From assembly GCF_008365375.1 (NCBI RefSeq), contig NZ_QOKW01000021.1, positions 49,426-113,425 on the forward strand: 64,000 bases of DNA, read 5' to 3'. A program made the translations under genes and the position numbers. Positions 33,905-41,187 of this stretch are shown here, piece after piece. This DNA comes from Roseomonas genomospecies 6. GTDB taxonomy: Bacteria; Pseudomonadota; Alphaproteobacteria; Azospirillales; Azospirillaceae. The notes under the pieces are model-generated. The model was not told where the DNA came from. It searched no databases and saw only the letters and a list, made by a program, of their open reading frames with translations. How positions within the stretch are numbered: position 1 is the stretch's first letter; each line of letters begins with the position of its first letter.

Positions 33905-35697
33905 AGGACCGGCTGGCTGCCGGCAAGGCGCGACCATGCCTTCCACACCCCTTCCCGTTGCACCGAGCGCAGCCGAAGCTGGGCGAAGGCGTTGACGTTG
34001 ACGTAGAGGCCGAGGAAGCGGCTGAGCACGCCGCCGAAGACCAGCGGGCTGGCGCCGACGAAGTTGCGCTCGTCCAGATCCACCGTCACCTCCAGCCCGC
34101 GCACGAAGCCGCGCCAGGCATCCTGCCCCATGCGGTGAAGCACCGGGCGGGAGGACAGGCCCTGTACGCCGCGGATCTGGTGCTGGGCCGGAGGATCGTC
34201 GGGCGCGTGCAGCAGCAGGATGGATTGCAGGGCGCGCAGCCCCTCGGCGTCGCCGGTCAGGCTGAGATGATTGACCGACAGGTGCGAGATGAGCTTCCAG
34301 GCCGAGGAGCCGCCCGCCGGGGCCGGGCGTCCGGGCGTCGGCTTGTGCAGGCAGCGGATGGTGGCGATGGGCGCCGCCTCCTCGATCATCAGCGCCGCAC
34401 CCGCCGGCACCTGCTCCGCCAGCGCCCGGTTGGTGCAGAGCGTGCGGACCAGAAGCGTCTCGTCCGCCGGATCGGTCGGCGTCAGGTCGAGGTGGTGCAG
34501 GCTGAGATGCAGGTCGGTGCCCGGCACGTCCTCGCGCTGGGTCGGCTCGCGCGACGCCAGCCAGAAGCCGCGCGGCTCCGTTTCGGCCTCGGCGTGCTGG
34601 TGGGAGAAGAGGGGGACGTAGCGATGGTGCATCCCGTCGCCGTCGCGCAGGCCGCTGACCTCCAGGATGGAATGGACTTCGGTCGTCCGCTCGCGCAGGG
34701 CGTCGGGGACGACGCGGTAGGCGGTGCGCCGGTGGTTCAGCCGGATTGGCTCCGCCGTGCGGTTGAACAGGTTGACGATGGGCGTGCAGCCGAGGACGAA
34801 GCTGTCCTTGCGCAGCGTCAGCCGGTTGGGCAGCGGACGCGACACCGCGATCAGGATGTCCACGACCTCCCCCGACAGCCGCCCCTTGGGAATCGGCAGG
34901 TCGTAGAAGTCGAACTTCTGCGGAAACTCGAAATACTCCTGCAGCAGGCCGTAGGCGGGCTGGGCGTGTTTGGGATGGGGCAGCACCGTCTCGTCGGGGC
35001 CGAAGCCCACCGGGGCGATCAGGTTCTCGCCGCGCAGCCGCACCGGCGGCTTGCCGGGCTGGGCGTAGGCGATCTCCACCACGCCGCACAGGAACAACTC
35101 GTGCAGGGCGGAGGTGAGGATCGTCTCGCCGTCGATGAACAGGCGCAGCGTGTCGATCGGCAGATTCTCGAAGGACTGGTTGCGCGTTTCCAGCCGCAGC
35201 CGCAGCACCGACGCGGTGGCGGCGCCGTCGAGGAAGTCGTAGCGGTCCGCCGGTTCCACCGCGGCGTCGGTCACGGCGACCGGCCACAGCGTCACGTCGT
35301 AGGCGGTGCGGAAGCGGCAGCGGATGTTGTCCTCCGCCACGGCGTGCAAGGGCGTGCCGCGCGGCACGCGGAAGCCGCCGGTCAGCCGTCCCTCGCCGGG
35401 CGTCGGCTCCATCCGCGCGATGCCCATGGCGGGGATCGGCGCGATCATCTGCGGGTGCAGGATGCCGAGCAGCGCCTCGGAGAAGCGCGGGAACTCGCGC
35501 TCCAGATTCAGTTGCAGGCGCCCGGACAGAAAGGCGAAGGATTCGATCAGCCGTTCCACGTTCGGGTCGGCGGCCTGATCCGGCCCCAGCGCCAGCCGTC
35601 GCGCGATCTTGGGATAGCTGCGCGCGAAGGCTTCGCCCGCCCGGCGGACGTACAGAAGCTCGCGTTCGTAATGGTCGAGGAGATCCTCGCGCCGCAT
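33901..35697 (-). CDS. tssF: TssF baseplate protein
   Basis: This 598-residue protein is of usual TssF length. The N-terminus (L-L-D-H-Y-E-R-E-L-L-Y-V-R-R near residues 6-19, then F-A-x-x-Y-P-K-I-A-R-R-L) is the family signature. Later motifs include H-P-Q-M-I-A-P-I-P-A-M near 100. It pairs with TssG and TssE in the baseplate wedge on the cytoplasmic side. It overlaps tssG by four bases and follows tssE by 15 bases. Confidence 0.95.
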   Translation of the reverse strand: MRREDLLDHYERELLYVRRAGEAFARSYPKIARRLALGPDQAADPNVERLIESFAFLSGRLQLNLEREFPRFSEALLGILHPQMIAPIPAMGIARMEPTPGEGRLTGGFRVPRGTPLHAVAEDNIRCRFRTAYDVTLWPVAVTDAAVEPADRYDFLDGAATASVLRLRLETRNQSFENLPIDTLRLFIDGETILTSALHELFLCGVVEIAYAQPGKPPVRLRGENLIAPVGFGPDETVLPHPKHAQPAYGLLQEYFEFPQKFDFYDLPIPKGRLSGEVVDILIAVSRPLPNRLTLRKDSFVLGCTPIVNLFNRTAEPIRLNHRRTAYRVVPDALRERTTEVHSILEVSGLRDGDGMHHRYVPLFSHQHAEAETEPRGFWLASREPTQREDVPGTDLHLSLHHLDLTPTDPADETLLVRTLCTNRALAEQVPAGAALMIEEAAPIATIRCLHKPTPGRPAPAGGSSAWKLISHLSVNHLSLTGDAEGLRALQSILLLHAPDDPPAQHQIRGVQGLSSRPVLHRMGQDAWRGFVRGLEVTVDLDERNFVGASPLVFGGVLSRFLGLYVNVNAFAQLRLRSVQREGVWKAWSRLAGSQPVL

Positions 35698-35712
35698 GCG
35701 GGTGCGTCCTTA

Positions 35713-36186
35713 TCAGCCGGGCTTGACGGGCTCGTTGGTGGCCGGGGTGCGCAGGCCCACGTCGAACTCCAGCCGTTCGGTGACGGTGCCCGCCACCACC
35801 TCGCCGGAAATGCTGGTGACCATGGTGCCGCGCCCGGTCCCGGCGCTGACCGTCACCCGCGGGCGCTTCAGCCGCGGTTCGAAATCGATGATGGCCTGCC
35901 GCACCAACCGCTCCACCAGACGGCGGTCGGCATCGGAGGCGGCGTCCAGATGCGTGATGTCGGAAAGCCCGTAGTCCAGCGCCGTTCCGCCCAGGTCGGG
36001 GCGGCGTCTGCCGGTGCTGCGGCTGTCCAGGATGCGCGCGATCTCGCGCCGGATGGAGGACTTCAGGTCCGCCATGGAGAGCACCGTGGCGGACGGCTCG
36101 TCGCCCGTCGGACGGTCCGGCTCGAAGTCGATCAGCCGTTCGAACAGCAGCGACCGTCCGCCGGTCATGGTCTTGGGCTGGGTCAT
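35713..36186 (-). CDS. tssE: TssE, gp25-like baseplate protein
   Basis: The 157-residue protein is related to phage T4 gp25, which starts sheath polymerisation. It shows the domain's D-L-x-x-S-I-R-R-E-I-A-R-I-L-x-S-R helix near residue 40, the D-Y-G-L-S-D-I turn near 70 and the E-P-R-L-K-R-P-R strand near 103. The ATG at 36186 starts just after a REP-filled gap that separates it from hcp. Confidence 0.93.
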   Translation of the reverse strand: MTQPKTMTGGRSLLFERLIDFEPDRPTGDEPSATVLSMADLKSSIRREIARILDSRSTGRRRPDLGGTALDYGLSDITHLDAASDADRRLVERLVRQAIIDFEPRLKRPRVTVSAGTGRGTMVTSISGEVVAGTVTERLEFDVGLRTPATNEPVKPG

Positions 36187-36221
36187 CGCCGTGTCCGTTG
36201 GGGGGGAAATCCTTCTCCCGC

Positions 36222-36388
36222 CTCTCGCGCCCGCTTGCGGGCGCTGACGGCGTCAGGCGGCCTTTGGCCGCCGAGAGCCCCGGGAGAGGGAAGGGTGAGG
36301 GTCGTGCAAGGATCAGTACCTCAATCCTCGCACGACCCTCACCCGCCCGCTTCGCGGGCACCCTCTCCCGGGGCGGGAGAGGGTTCGT
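36222..36388. repeat. REP-like inverted repeat pair (family B) between hcp and tssE
   Basis: Several nested palindromes fill the 210-base gap, with outer units CTCTCCC...GGGAGAGGG and inner facing arms AGGGTCGTGC and GCACGACCCT. It interrupts the secretion operon without breaking a gene and could trim or stabilise the mRNA end after hcp. Confidence 0.8.
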
Positions 36389-36396
36389 TCAGCGGC

Positions 36397-36912
36397 TTAG
36401 CTGTCGGAAACCGTGCCCTTCAGCAGGTTGAACTTCACGCCGCCGCCGCCTTCGTGCTTCTGCTCCTCGGTGTAGCGCTTGTAGGTCCAGTAGATCTCGG
36501 TGGCGTTGATCTCGATGGTCTCGGTCGTGTCGCCCTCGTTGACGCTCAGGCTGTGCTTGGCGATCAGCGGGTTGGTCAGCTCGATCGTCAGGAACTCGCC
36601 CCACTGGTGGGTGTCGCCGATCGGCTTCAGGCAGTGGATGGTCCACTGCTTCTTCGCCGTGTCGGAGTTGGCCGAGCGCAGCAGCAGCGAGATCAGCTTG
36701 GGCGAGGCCCGGTCCCACTTGCGCTCCAGCGTGATGTTCTCGACCTTCGGGGTGTGGACCGTGCGGCGGGCGTTGGTCGACACCTCCATTTCGACGGTCA
36801 TGTCCTGCGACAGGGATTCGCACAGGATCATGTCCTTGAACACCGTGCCCCCGGCGATCTCCACCGCGGACTCCCCCTGGACGTTGGGGATATCGAGAAT
36901 GATCATAGACAT
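36397..36912 (-). CDS. hcp: Hcp tube protein (TssD), first copy
   Basis: The 171-residue protein forms hexameric rings that stack into the inner tube. It has the family's N-terminal D-I-P-N-V-Q-G-E-S near residues 7-15, the central R-K-W-D-R-A-S-P-K-L stretch near 65 and E-I-N-A-T-E-I-Y-W-T-Y near 137. It lies 38 bases after tssC. A second Hcp-family gene lies at 55388, at the far end of the cluster. Confidence 0.95.
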   Translation of the reverse strand: MSMIILDIPNVQGESAVEIAGGTVFKDMILCESLSQDMTVEMEVSTNARRTVHTPKVENITLERKWDRASPKLISLLLRSANSDTAKKQWTIHCLKPIGDTHQWGEFLTIELTNPLIAKHSLSVNEGDTTETIEINATEIYWTYKRYTEEQKHEGGGGVKFNLLKGTVSDS

Positions 36913-36950
36913 GCGGATTTACTCCGGACGATGCGTTCGGGGGGAGGGGA

Positions 36951-38420
36951 TCAGGCTTCCGGCGCCGGCAGTTCGGCGACCATGCGGATGGAGGCCGACA
37001 GCTCTTCGAGCTGGAAATGCGGACGCAGGAAGATGTTGGCGCGGTAGACGCCCGGACGGCCCGGAACGTCGTAGACGTCGATGCGGGCCTCGCGCAGCGG
37101 GAAACGGGCCTTCGTGCCCTGCGACGCCTCGTCGTCCAGAAGGACGTAGTTGGCGATCCAGGTGTTCAGGTGGTCCGTGATGTTGTTGCGCGTCAGGAAG
37201 GCGCCGATCTTGTCGCGCAGCATCACCTTCAGGTAATGGGCGAAACGCGACGACACCAGCATGTACGGCAGCATCGCGGAGATGCGGGCGTTCGCGTTGG
37301 CCTCGTCGGTGTTGTAGACCTTCGGCTTGTTGGTGGTCTGGCCGCTGAAGAACGCCGCGTAGTCGGTGTTCTTGCAGTGGACCAGAGAGATGAAGCCGAG
37401 GTCGTTCAGCTCCTTCTCGCGGCGGTCGGTGATGGCGATCTCGGTCGGGCACTTCAGGGCGATGTCGCCCTCGTCCGTCTTGAAGGTGTGGCTGGGCAGA
37501 CCCTCGACCTTGCCGCCGCCTTCCACGCCGCGGATGGCCGCGGTCCAGCCGTGCTTGGCGAAGCTGTCGGTGATGCGCGCGGCCAGCGCCCAGGAGGCGT
37601 TGCCCCACAGATACTTGGAGTGATCGCGCCCATCGGTGTCCTCGACGAAGTTCATGCCTTCGACCGGAACCGTGTTCGGGCCATAGGGCAGGCGCATCAG
37701 GACGTGCGGCATGGTCAGCGAGACGTAGCGGGAATCCTCCGACGCGCGGAAGGACCGCCACTTCACCATCTCCGCCGTCTCGAAGATCTTCGACAGGTCG
37801 CGCGGGGCGCCCAGCTCGCCGAAGCTCTCCATGTCGAACATCGCCGGGGAGACGGCGCTGATGAACGGCGCGTGGGCCGCAGCGGCGAGGTTGGACATCT
37901 TCTCCAGCAGGGAGATGTCCTGCGGATGGCGCCCGAACTCGTAATCGCCGACCAGCATGCTGTAGGGCGTGCCGCCCAGCGTGCCGTATTCGGCCTCGTA
38001 GACCATCTTGAACATGGCGCTCTGGTCGAACTCGACCGCGCTGTCCAGGTCCTTCTGGAGGTCCTTGCGCGAGACGTTGAGGACGCGCAGCTTCAGCGTC
38101 GTCGAGGTCTCGGTGTTCATGACGAGGTAGTTCAGGCCGCGCCACGTCGCTTCCAGCTTCTGGAAGTCGGGGTGGTGCATGACCTCGTTGAGTTGGTCGC
38201 TGATCAGCTCGTCGATCTGCGCGATGCGCTGGTTGATCGCCTCGACCACATCGACGGCGGAGGCGTCGCCGGTCTCGGCGAGGACCTGATCGACGAATTC
38301 GGTCAGAAGGTCGCGGGCGTAGGGCCGTTGGCCCTCCTCGCGCGCCATCTTGCCTTCGACCATCATGCGGTCGAGCAGGGACAGACTGGCGGCGCTCTCA
38401 ACGGACGTTTCCGTGCTCAC
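36951..38420 (-). CDS. tssC: TssC sheath large subunit
   Basis: The 489-residue protein is the main sheath subunit with TssB. Motifs such as R-G-L-N-Y-L-V near residue 96, Y-G-T-L-G-G-T-P-Y-S-M-L-V-G-D-Y-E-F near 145, and the C-terminal F-L-R-P-H-F-Q-L-E-E-L are family-typical. The start is GTG at 38420 with CGGAGCG eight bases ahead. The open frame continues 29 codons upstream into tssB, but that part is low-complexity and rejected. The gap to tssB is 49 bases. Confidence 0.95.
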   Translation of the reverse strand: MSTETSVESAASLSLLDRMMVEGKMAREEGQRPYARDLLTEFVDQVLAETGDASAVDVVEAINQRIAQIDELISDQLNEVMHHPDFQKLEATWRGLNYLVMNTETSTTLKLRVLNVSRKDLQKDLDSAVEFDQSAMFKMVYEAEYGTLGGTPYSMLVGDYEFGRHPQDISLLEKMSNLAAAAHAPFISAVSPAMFDMESFGELGAPRDLSKIFETAEMVKWRSFRASEDSRYVSLTMPHVLMRLPYGPNTVPVEGMNFVEDTDGRDHSKYLWGNASWALAARITDSFAKHGWTAAIRGVEGGGKVEGLPSHTFKTDEGDIALKCPTEIAITDRREKELNDLGFISLVHCKNTDYAAFFSGQTTNKPKVYNTDEANANARISAMLPYMLVSSRFAHYLKVMLRDKIGAFLTRNNITDHLNTWIANYVLLDDEASQGTKARFPLREARIDVYDVPGRPGVYRANIFLRPHFQLEELSASIRMVAELPAPEA

Positions 38421-38469
38421 CTGTTCGCTCCGTGAAGGGGGTTCTGATTGGGCTTGACGGGACGGGGGA

Positions 38470-39006
38470 TCAGGCGGGCTCGCCCGCGGGCTCGCCGGCC
38501 GGGGCACCGGCCACCGGGCCGAGGAGCTTCTTCAGCTCGTCCTGCTGTTCGGTGCTGGTGATGACGTCGTTCAGCAGGCCGTTCAACTCGTCGTTGCCGT
38601 CCAGCTTGGCCAGCAGGTCCGACAGCTTCTGGCGGGCTTCGAACAGGCGGCTCAGCGTCGGCACCTGCTTCAGCACCTCCACCGGCTGGAAGTCGTCCAT
38701 GTGGCGCATGTTCAGCAGGATGTTCAGCTTGCCGCCGTCCTCCTGCAGCTTGTTGTCCACCTGGAAGGCGAGGCGCGGGCCGACGGAGGCCATCACGTCG
38801 TTGAAGTTGTCGCGGTCGATCTCGACGAACTTGCGCTCCTTCAGCTTGGGAAGGGGCTTTTCGGGCTTGCCGCTGAGATCGGCCAGGATGCCGACCAGGA
38901 AGGGCAGCTCCTTCATCTCCTGGGCGCCGCCGGTGTGGACCTCGTAGGTGAGCTTGACCCGCGGCGGGCGGACGCGCTCCAGCTTCTTCTGACTGCTCTC
39001 GCTCAT
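38470..39006 (-). CDS. tssB: TssB sheath small subunit
   Basis: The 178-residue protein starts M-S-E-S-S-Q-K-K-L-E-R-V-R-P-P-R-V, with family motifs L-P-F-L-V-G-I-L-A-D-L near residue 35 and F-V-E-I-D-R-D-N-F near 60. It binds TssC to build the contractile sheath. The C-terminal tail has a short A-G-E-P repeat. The ATG at 39006 is preferred (GAGGT upstream); an in-frame ATG five codons earlier is possible. The frame stays open far beyond, through the neighbouring gene's antisense frame, and that part is not coding. Confidence 0.95.
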   Translation of the reverse strand: MSESSQKKLERVRPPRVKLTYEVHTGGAQEMKELPFLVGILADLSGKPEKPLPKLKERKFVEIDRDNFNDVMASVGPRLAFQVDNKLQEDGGKLNILLNMRHMDDFQPVEVLKQVPTLSRLFEARQKLSDLLAKLDGNDELNGLLNDVITSTEQQDELKKLLGPVAGAPAGEPAGEPA

Positions 39007-39134
39007 ATCTGACGACCTCATAGGGTTGTGCGCGTCGCGCGCCGGCTGTCGAGCTTCGCCATCATTCGAAAGGCACCCCCATGGAGGCCAGCCGAGATGG
39101 ACCCCAATTGGACGACATCGCCCCGGAACACCTC

Positions 39135-39167
39135 CGTTTCGGAGGGAATGGCGTTTCGGAGGGAATG
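39135..39167. repeat. Tandem 16-bp direct repeat upstream of tssB
   Basis: Two copies of CGTTTCGGAGGGAATG are separated by one base. The first is overlapped by the small palindrome CCTCC-GTTTC-GGAGG. They lie in the 185-base gap between tssB and the J-domain-like gene. A regulator site or a local duplication are both possible. Confidence 0.6.
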
Positions 39168-39191
39168 TCCGGCGCACGAAGCATCGCCCGC

Positions 39192-39827
39192 TCAGCTTTT
39201 CAGGTGCTGCAAGAGGAAGTTGCGGGCCTCCAGCAGTTGACTCATCCGTTCGGCGTTGGACAGCAGGCCGGTGTCGGGATGGAAGATCGGGGCCAGCGTG
39301 CGGAAGCGGCTGTTCACCGTCTGCGTGTCCAGCCCCCATTCGTGGGTGAAGCCCAGCACGTAGGTGGCCTGCCAGGGCTTGCGGATCGGCTGGCGCAGCG
39401 GGCGGAAGGCCAGCGTTTCCAGGGCCGCCGTCAACTGCTCCAGCCGCAGGCGGCAGCGGCTCATCTCCGTCTCCACGGCGTTCAGTTCGCCCGCGGTGAT
39501 CAGGCGGGCGCCGTCCTCGCCGCTGACCGTGGCGGCGACCCAGGCGGCCTTGCGCACGGTCGCCGCGTCCAGCGGGTCCGGGTGGCGCACGCGCAGCTTC
39601 GGCACCACGCGCACGCGGCGGGTGCCGCCGCTCTTCAGCGTCACGGTGCGGTGGGAGACGTCCACCGGCTCGGGGCTGCCGGGATCGGGCAGATGGATCA
39701 GCGCCTCCGGCCCGACCAGCGTCAGGCAGGAACGGATCAGGGCGGGCACCGTCATGCCGCGCGCCGCCGCGGCGGATTCCACGGCGGACAGAAGGGCATG
39801 CTGACAGGGTGCGGTGATGGTGGGCAA
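39192..39827 (-). CDS. Uncharacterised protein with a C-terminal J-domain-like end, in the secretion operon
   Basis: The 211-residue protein has no signal peptide or membrane helix. Residues 1-110 carry no motif I recognise; a coiled segment covers about 115-140. The last 50 residues resemble a DnaJ J-domain: a helix (V-N-S-R-F-R-T-L-A-P-I-F), the H-P-D tripeptide at about 183-185, then a second helix ending L-L-E-A-R-N-F-L-L. H-P-D is the part of J-proteins that stimulates Hsp70 ATPase. It sits between the first operon gene and tssB, so a role in assembling or handling secretion components with DnaK is possible but inferred. Confidence 0.65.
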   Translation of the reverse strand: MPTITAPCQHALLSAVESAAAARGMTVPALIRSCLTLVGPEALIHLPDPGSPEPVDVSHRTVTLKSGGTRRVRVVPKLRVRHPDPLDAATVRKAAWVAATVSGEDGARLITAGELNAVETEMSRCRLRLEQLTAALETLAFRPLRQPIRKPWQATYVLGFTHEWGLDTQTVNSRFRTLAPIFHPDTGLLSNAERMSQLLEARNFLLQHLKS

Positions 39828-39964
39828 AGGGCCTCCGGGTACGCACGGCGGTATGGCCCCGCAAGGTGTGCGATGGAGCGCTTGCGCGGAACGGCTTGTT
39901 GGTCCACTCCCGGAGTCACGCCGCCGGAACTGCGTCCGTTGCGGAGCGAAGCCGGTCAGGCGCC

Positions 39965-40270
39965 TTATCCGCCGCGGAGTTGTGCCAGAACGGCGTGGAT
40001 GCCGGTTTCCAGCGCCCGGACGCGGCGGCGCTGCCGCTCCTCGCGCCGGGTGGCCTCCTGCGCCTCGCCGCGCAGCCGGTCGACCTCCTCCACCAGCGAG
40101 GGGGCGACGGTGCCGCGGTCGGTGTAGAAGAGTCCGACCTGGATCACCTCGTGAAGGGAGGTGCCGGCGGGCATCAGCCGCTCCAGCGCGGAGAGGGCGG
40201 CCAGCCGCTCGCCGGGGGAGTCGCTGCGCAGCCGGGCGAGGATGGCGTGCAGGCGGGCATCCCGGTTCAT
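39965..40270 (-). CDS. Small helical protein, first gene of the leftward secretion operon
   Basis: The 101-residue protein is predicted all helical from its composition, with a charged stretch rich in E and R near residues 65-85 (likely coiled coil). I recognise no family. The ATG at 40270 is chosen because the frame upstream translates the divergent promoter region and has no ribosome site. It lies 137 bases before the J-domain-like gene and diverges from the membrane-protein operon at 40426, so it is probably the leader gene of the tssBC-hcp-tssEFG-clpV-vgrG operon. Confidence 0.55.
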   Translation of the reverse strand: MNRDARLHAILARLRSDSPGERLAALSALERLMPAGTSLHEVIQVGLFYTDRGTVAPSLVEEVDRLRGEAQEATRREERQRRRVRALETGIHAVLAQLRGG

Positions 40271-40350
40271 GATGGCCGCTTCATGATGGAGCGCGTCCTT
40301 TCTGGTTCGCCGGGGGAGTATCGCAGGGGCCGGTGGGCGGCAAAAGCAGA

Positions 40351-40374
40351 TCAGACCAAGTTGGGCCAATCTGA
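40351..40374. promoter_or_regulatory. Inverted repeat in the divergent secretion-cluster promoter region
   Basis: TCAGA and TCTGA flank an inner AGACC-N5-GGGCC arrangement. It lies midway between the two divergent starts (about 90 bases from the left gene, 66 from the right), where a shared operator would be expected. A related GGACC-N5-GGTCC repeat precedes the PAAR gene. Confidence 0.35.
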
Positions 40375-40425
40375 CCGGGCCGCCCCCACGGAAAGCCGCT
40401 ATAGCCGGACCCTGGGAGGCTGGCC

Positions 40426-41187
40426 ATGCTCTACGGTTTCGGGCGTCTGGCGCTTGTGTTGTGGCTGTGCGCCGTGGGCGGGCAGGTGTTCACCCTGTTC
40501 GCCTTTCACAACGCGGTGGCGGAAGCGCACACGGCGGAAATCGCCGCGCGCGCGTCGGCGCTGGCCAGCCGCGTGGCGGCCAGCGCGGCGGAGCGTGCGG
40601 CCATCGGCTTTCCGCTCGCCGGGCAGAATGATTTGCAGCGTCTGATCGAGCTGGCCGCCACCGGCGGCGGGGGTGTGCGCCTCTATGTCGTGGACCCGCA
40701 GGGGACGGTTCTGTTCGCCACCGTGCAGGCGGCGGGGACTCCGGTGCCCTCCTCCTGGCTCGGCGGGGGTGGTGGTGCGTCGGGACTGCCGACGGAACCG
40801 TGGAGCCTCGCGGACCGCGACGGCCTGCTGGCCGGCGTGCCGGTGGCGGACGCGCTGGGGAAGCCCGCCGGGGCCGTGCTCGGCCTCGCCCCGCAACAGG
40901 ACGCGCGGGTGGAGGTTCTGGCCGCGTTGCGCGAGACGGCCACGGTCACCGCCGTCTTCCTGGCGGCCATCGGGGTTCTGGCCGTGCTGGGCACGCGGCT
41001 TCTGCTCTCGGGAATTTGCCGGTCCGTTCTGGAACGGACGGCCTTCTACGCCGCCGAGGCGCGGCAGCTTCAGGCGCACGCTCCCACGGCGGCGGCGGTG
41101 GGCGATCCGGCGCTGTCCGCCGTCCTGGCCGGGCTGCGTGCGGCGGAAGCCGAGGCCGCCCGCATCGACGGGGAGGTTCCGCGATGA
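40426..41187 (+). CDS. Two-helix membrane sensor-like protein, first of a coupled three-gene module
   Basis: The 253-residue protein has a membrane helix at residues 5-28 and another at about 178-200. A periplasmic part of about 145 residues between them has a Cache/PAS-like strand (V-R-L-Y-V-V-D-P-Q-G-T-V-L-F-A-T near 85-100). The short cytoplasmic tail is helical and lacks a kinase or HAMP-linked output domain. The stop overlaps the next start in ATGA. I do not recognise the family. The likely role is to sense a periplasmic state and pass it to its partners. Confidence 0.7.
   Translation: MLYGFGRLALVLWLCAVGGQVFTLFAFHNAVAEAHTAEIAARASALASRVAASAAERAAIGFPLAGQNDLQRLIELAATGGGGVRLYVVDPQGTVLFATVQAAGTPVPSSWLGGGGGASGLPTEPWSLADRDGLLAGVPVADALGKPAGAVLGLAPQQDARVEVLAALRETATVTAVFLAAIGVLAVLGTRLLLSGICRSVLERTAFYAAEARQLQAHAPTAAAVGDPALSAVLAGLRAAEAEAARIDGEVPR

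Noticed and set aside
33905..36361. A continuous frame that would extend tssG upstream to a 1194-codon protein
   Set aside because: The extra part runs through tssF and tssE in another frame and is arginine/proline-rich noise. The GTG at 33904 has a coupled GTGA start and the correct TssG N-terminus.
36187..36396. Flanking direct repeats at the hcp-tssE repeat as further proof of insertion
   Set aside because: The best match (around GTCCGTTGG and GTTCGTTCA) agrees in only about six of nine bases, no better than expected by chance. Only the copies near 32.8 and 45.2 kb show convincing flanking duplications.
39007..39190. Sigma-54 promoter for the tssB operon
   Set aside because: TGGCC...GTGCC on the minus strand looks similar, but the GG-GC spacing is 13 instead of 10 bases.
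26759..40270. Toxin-immunity pair in the vgrG region
   Set aside because: No nuclease, lipase, amidase or pore motif is visible in vgrG, the PAAR-like protein or the repeat protein, so no effector is called.
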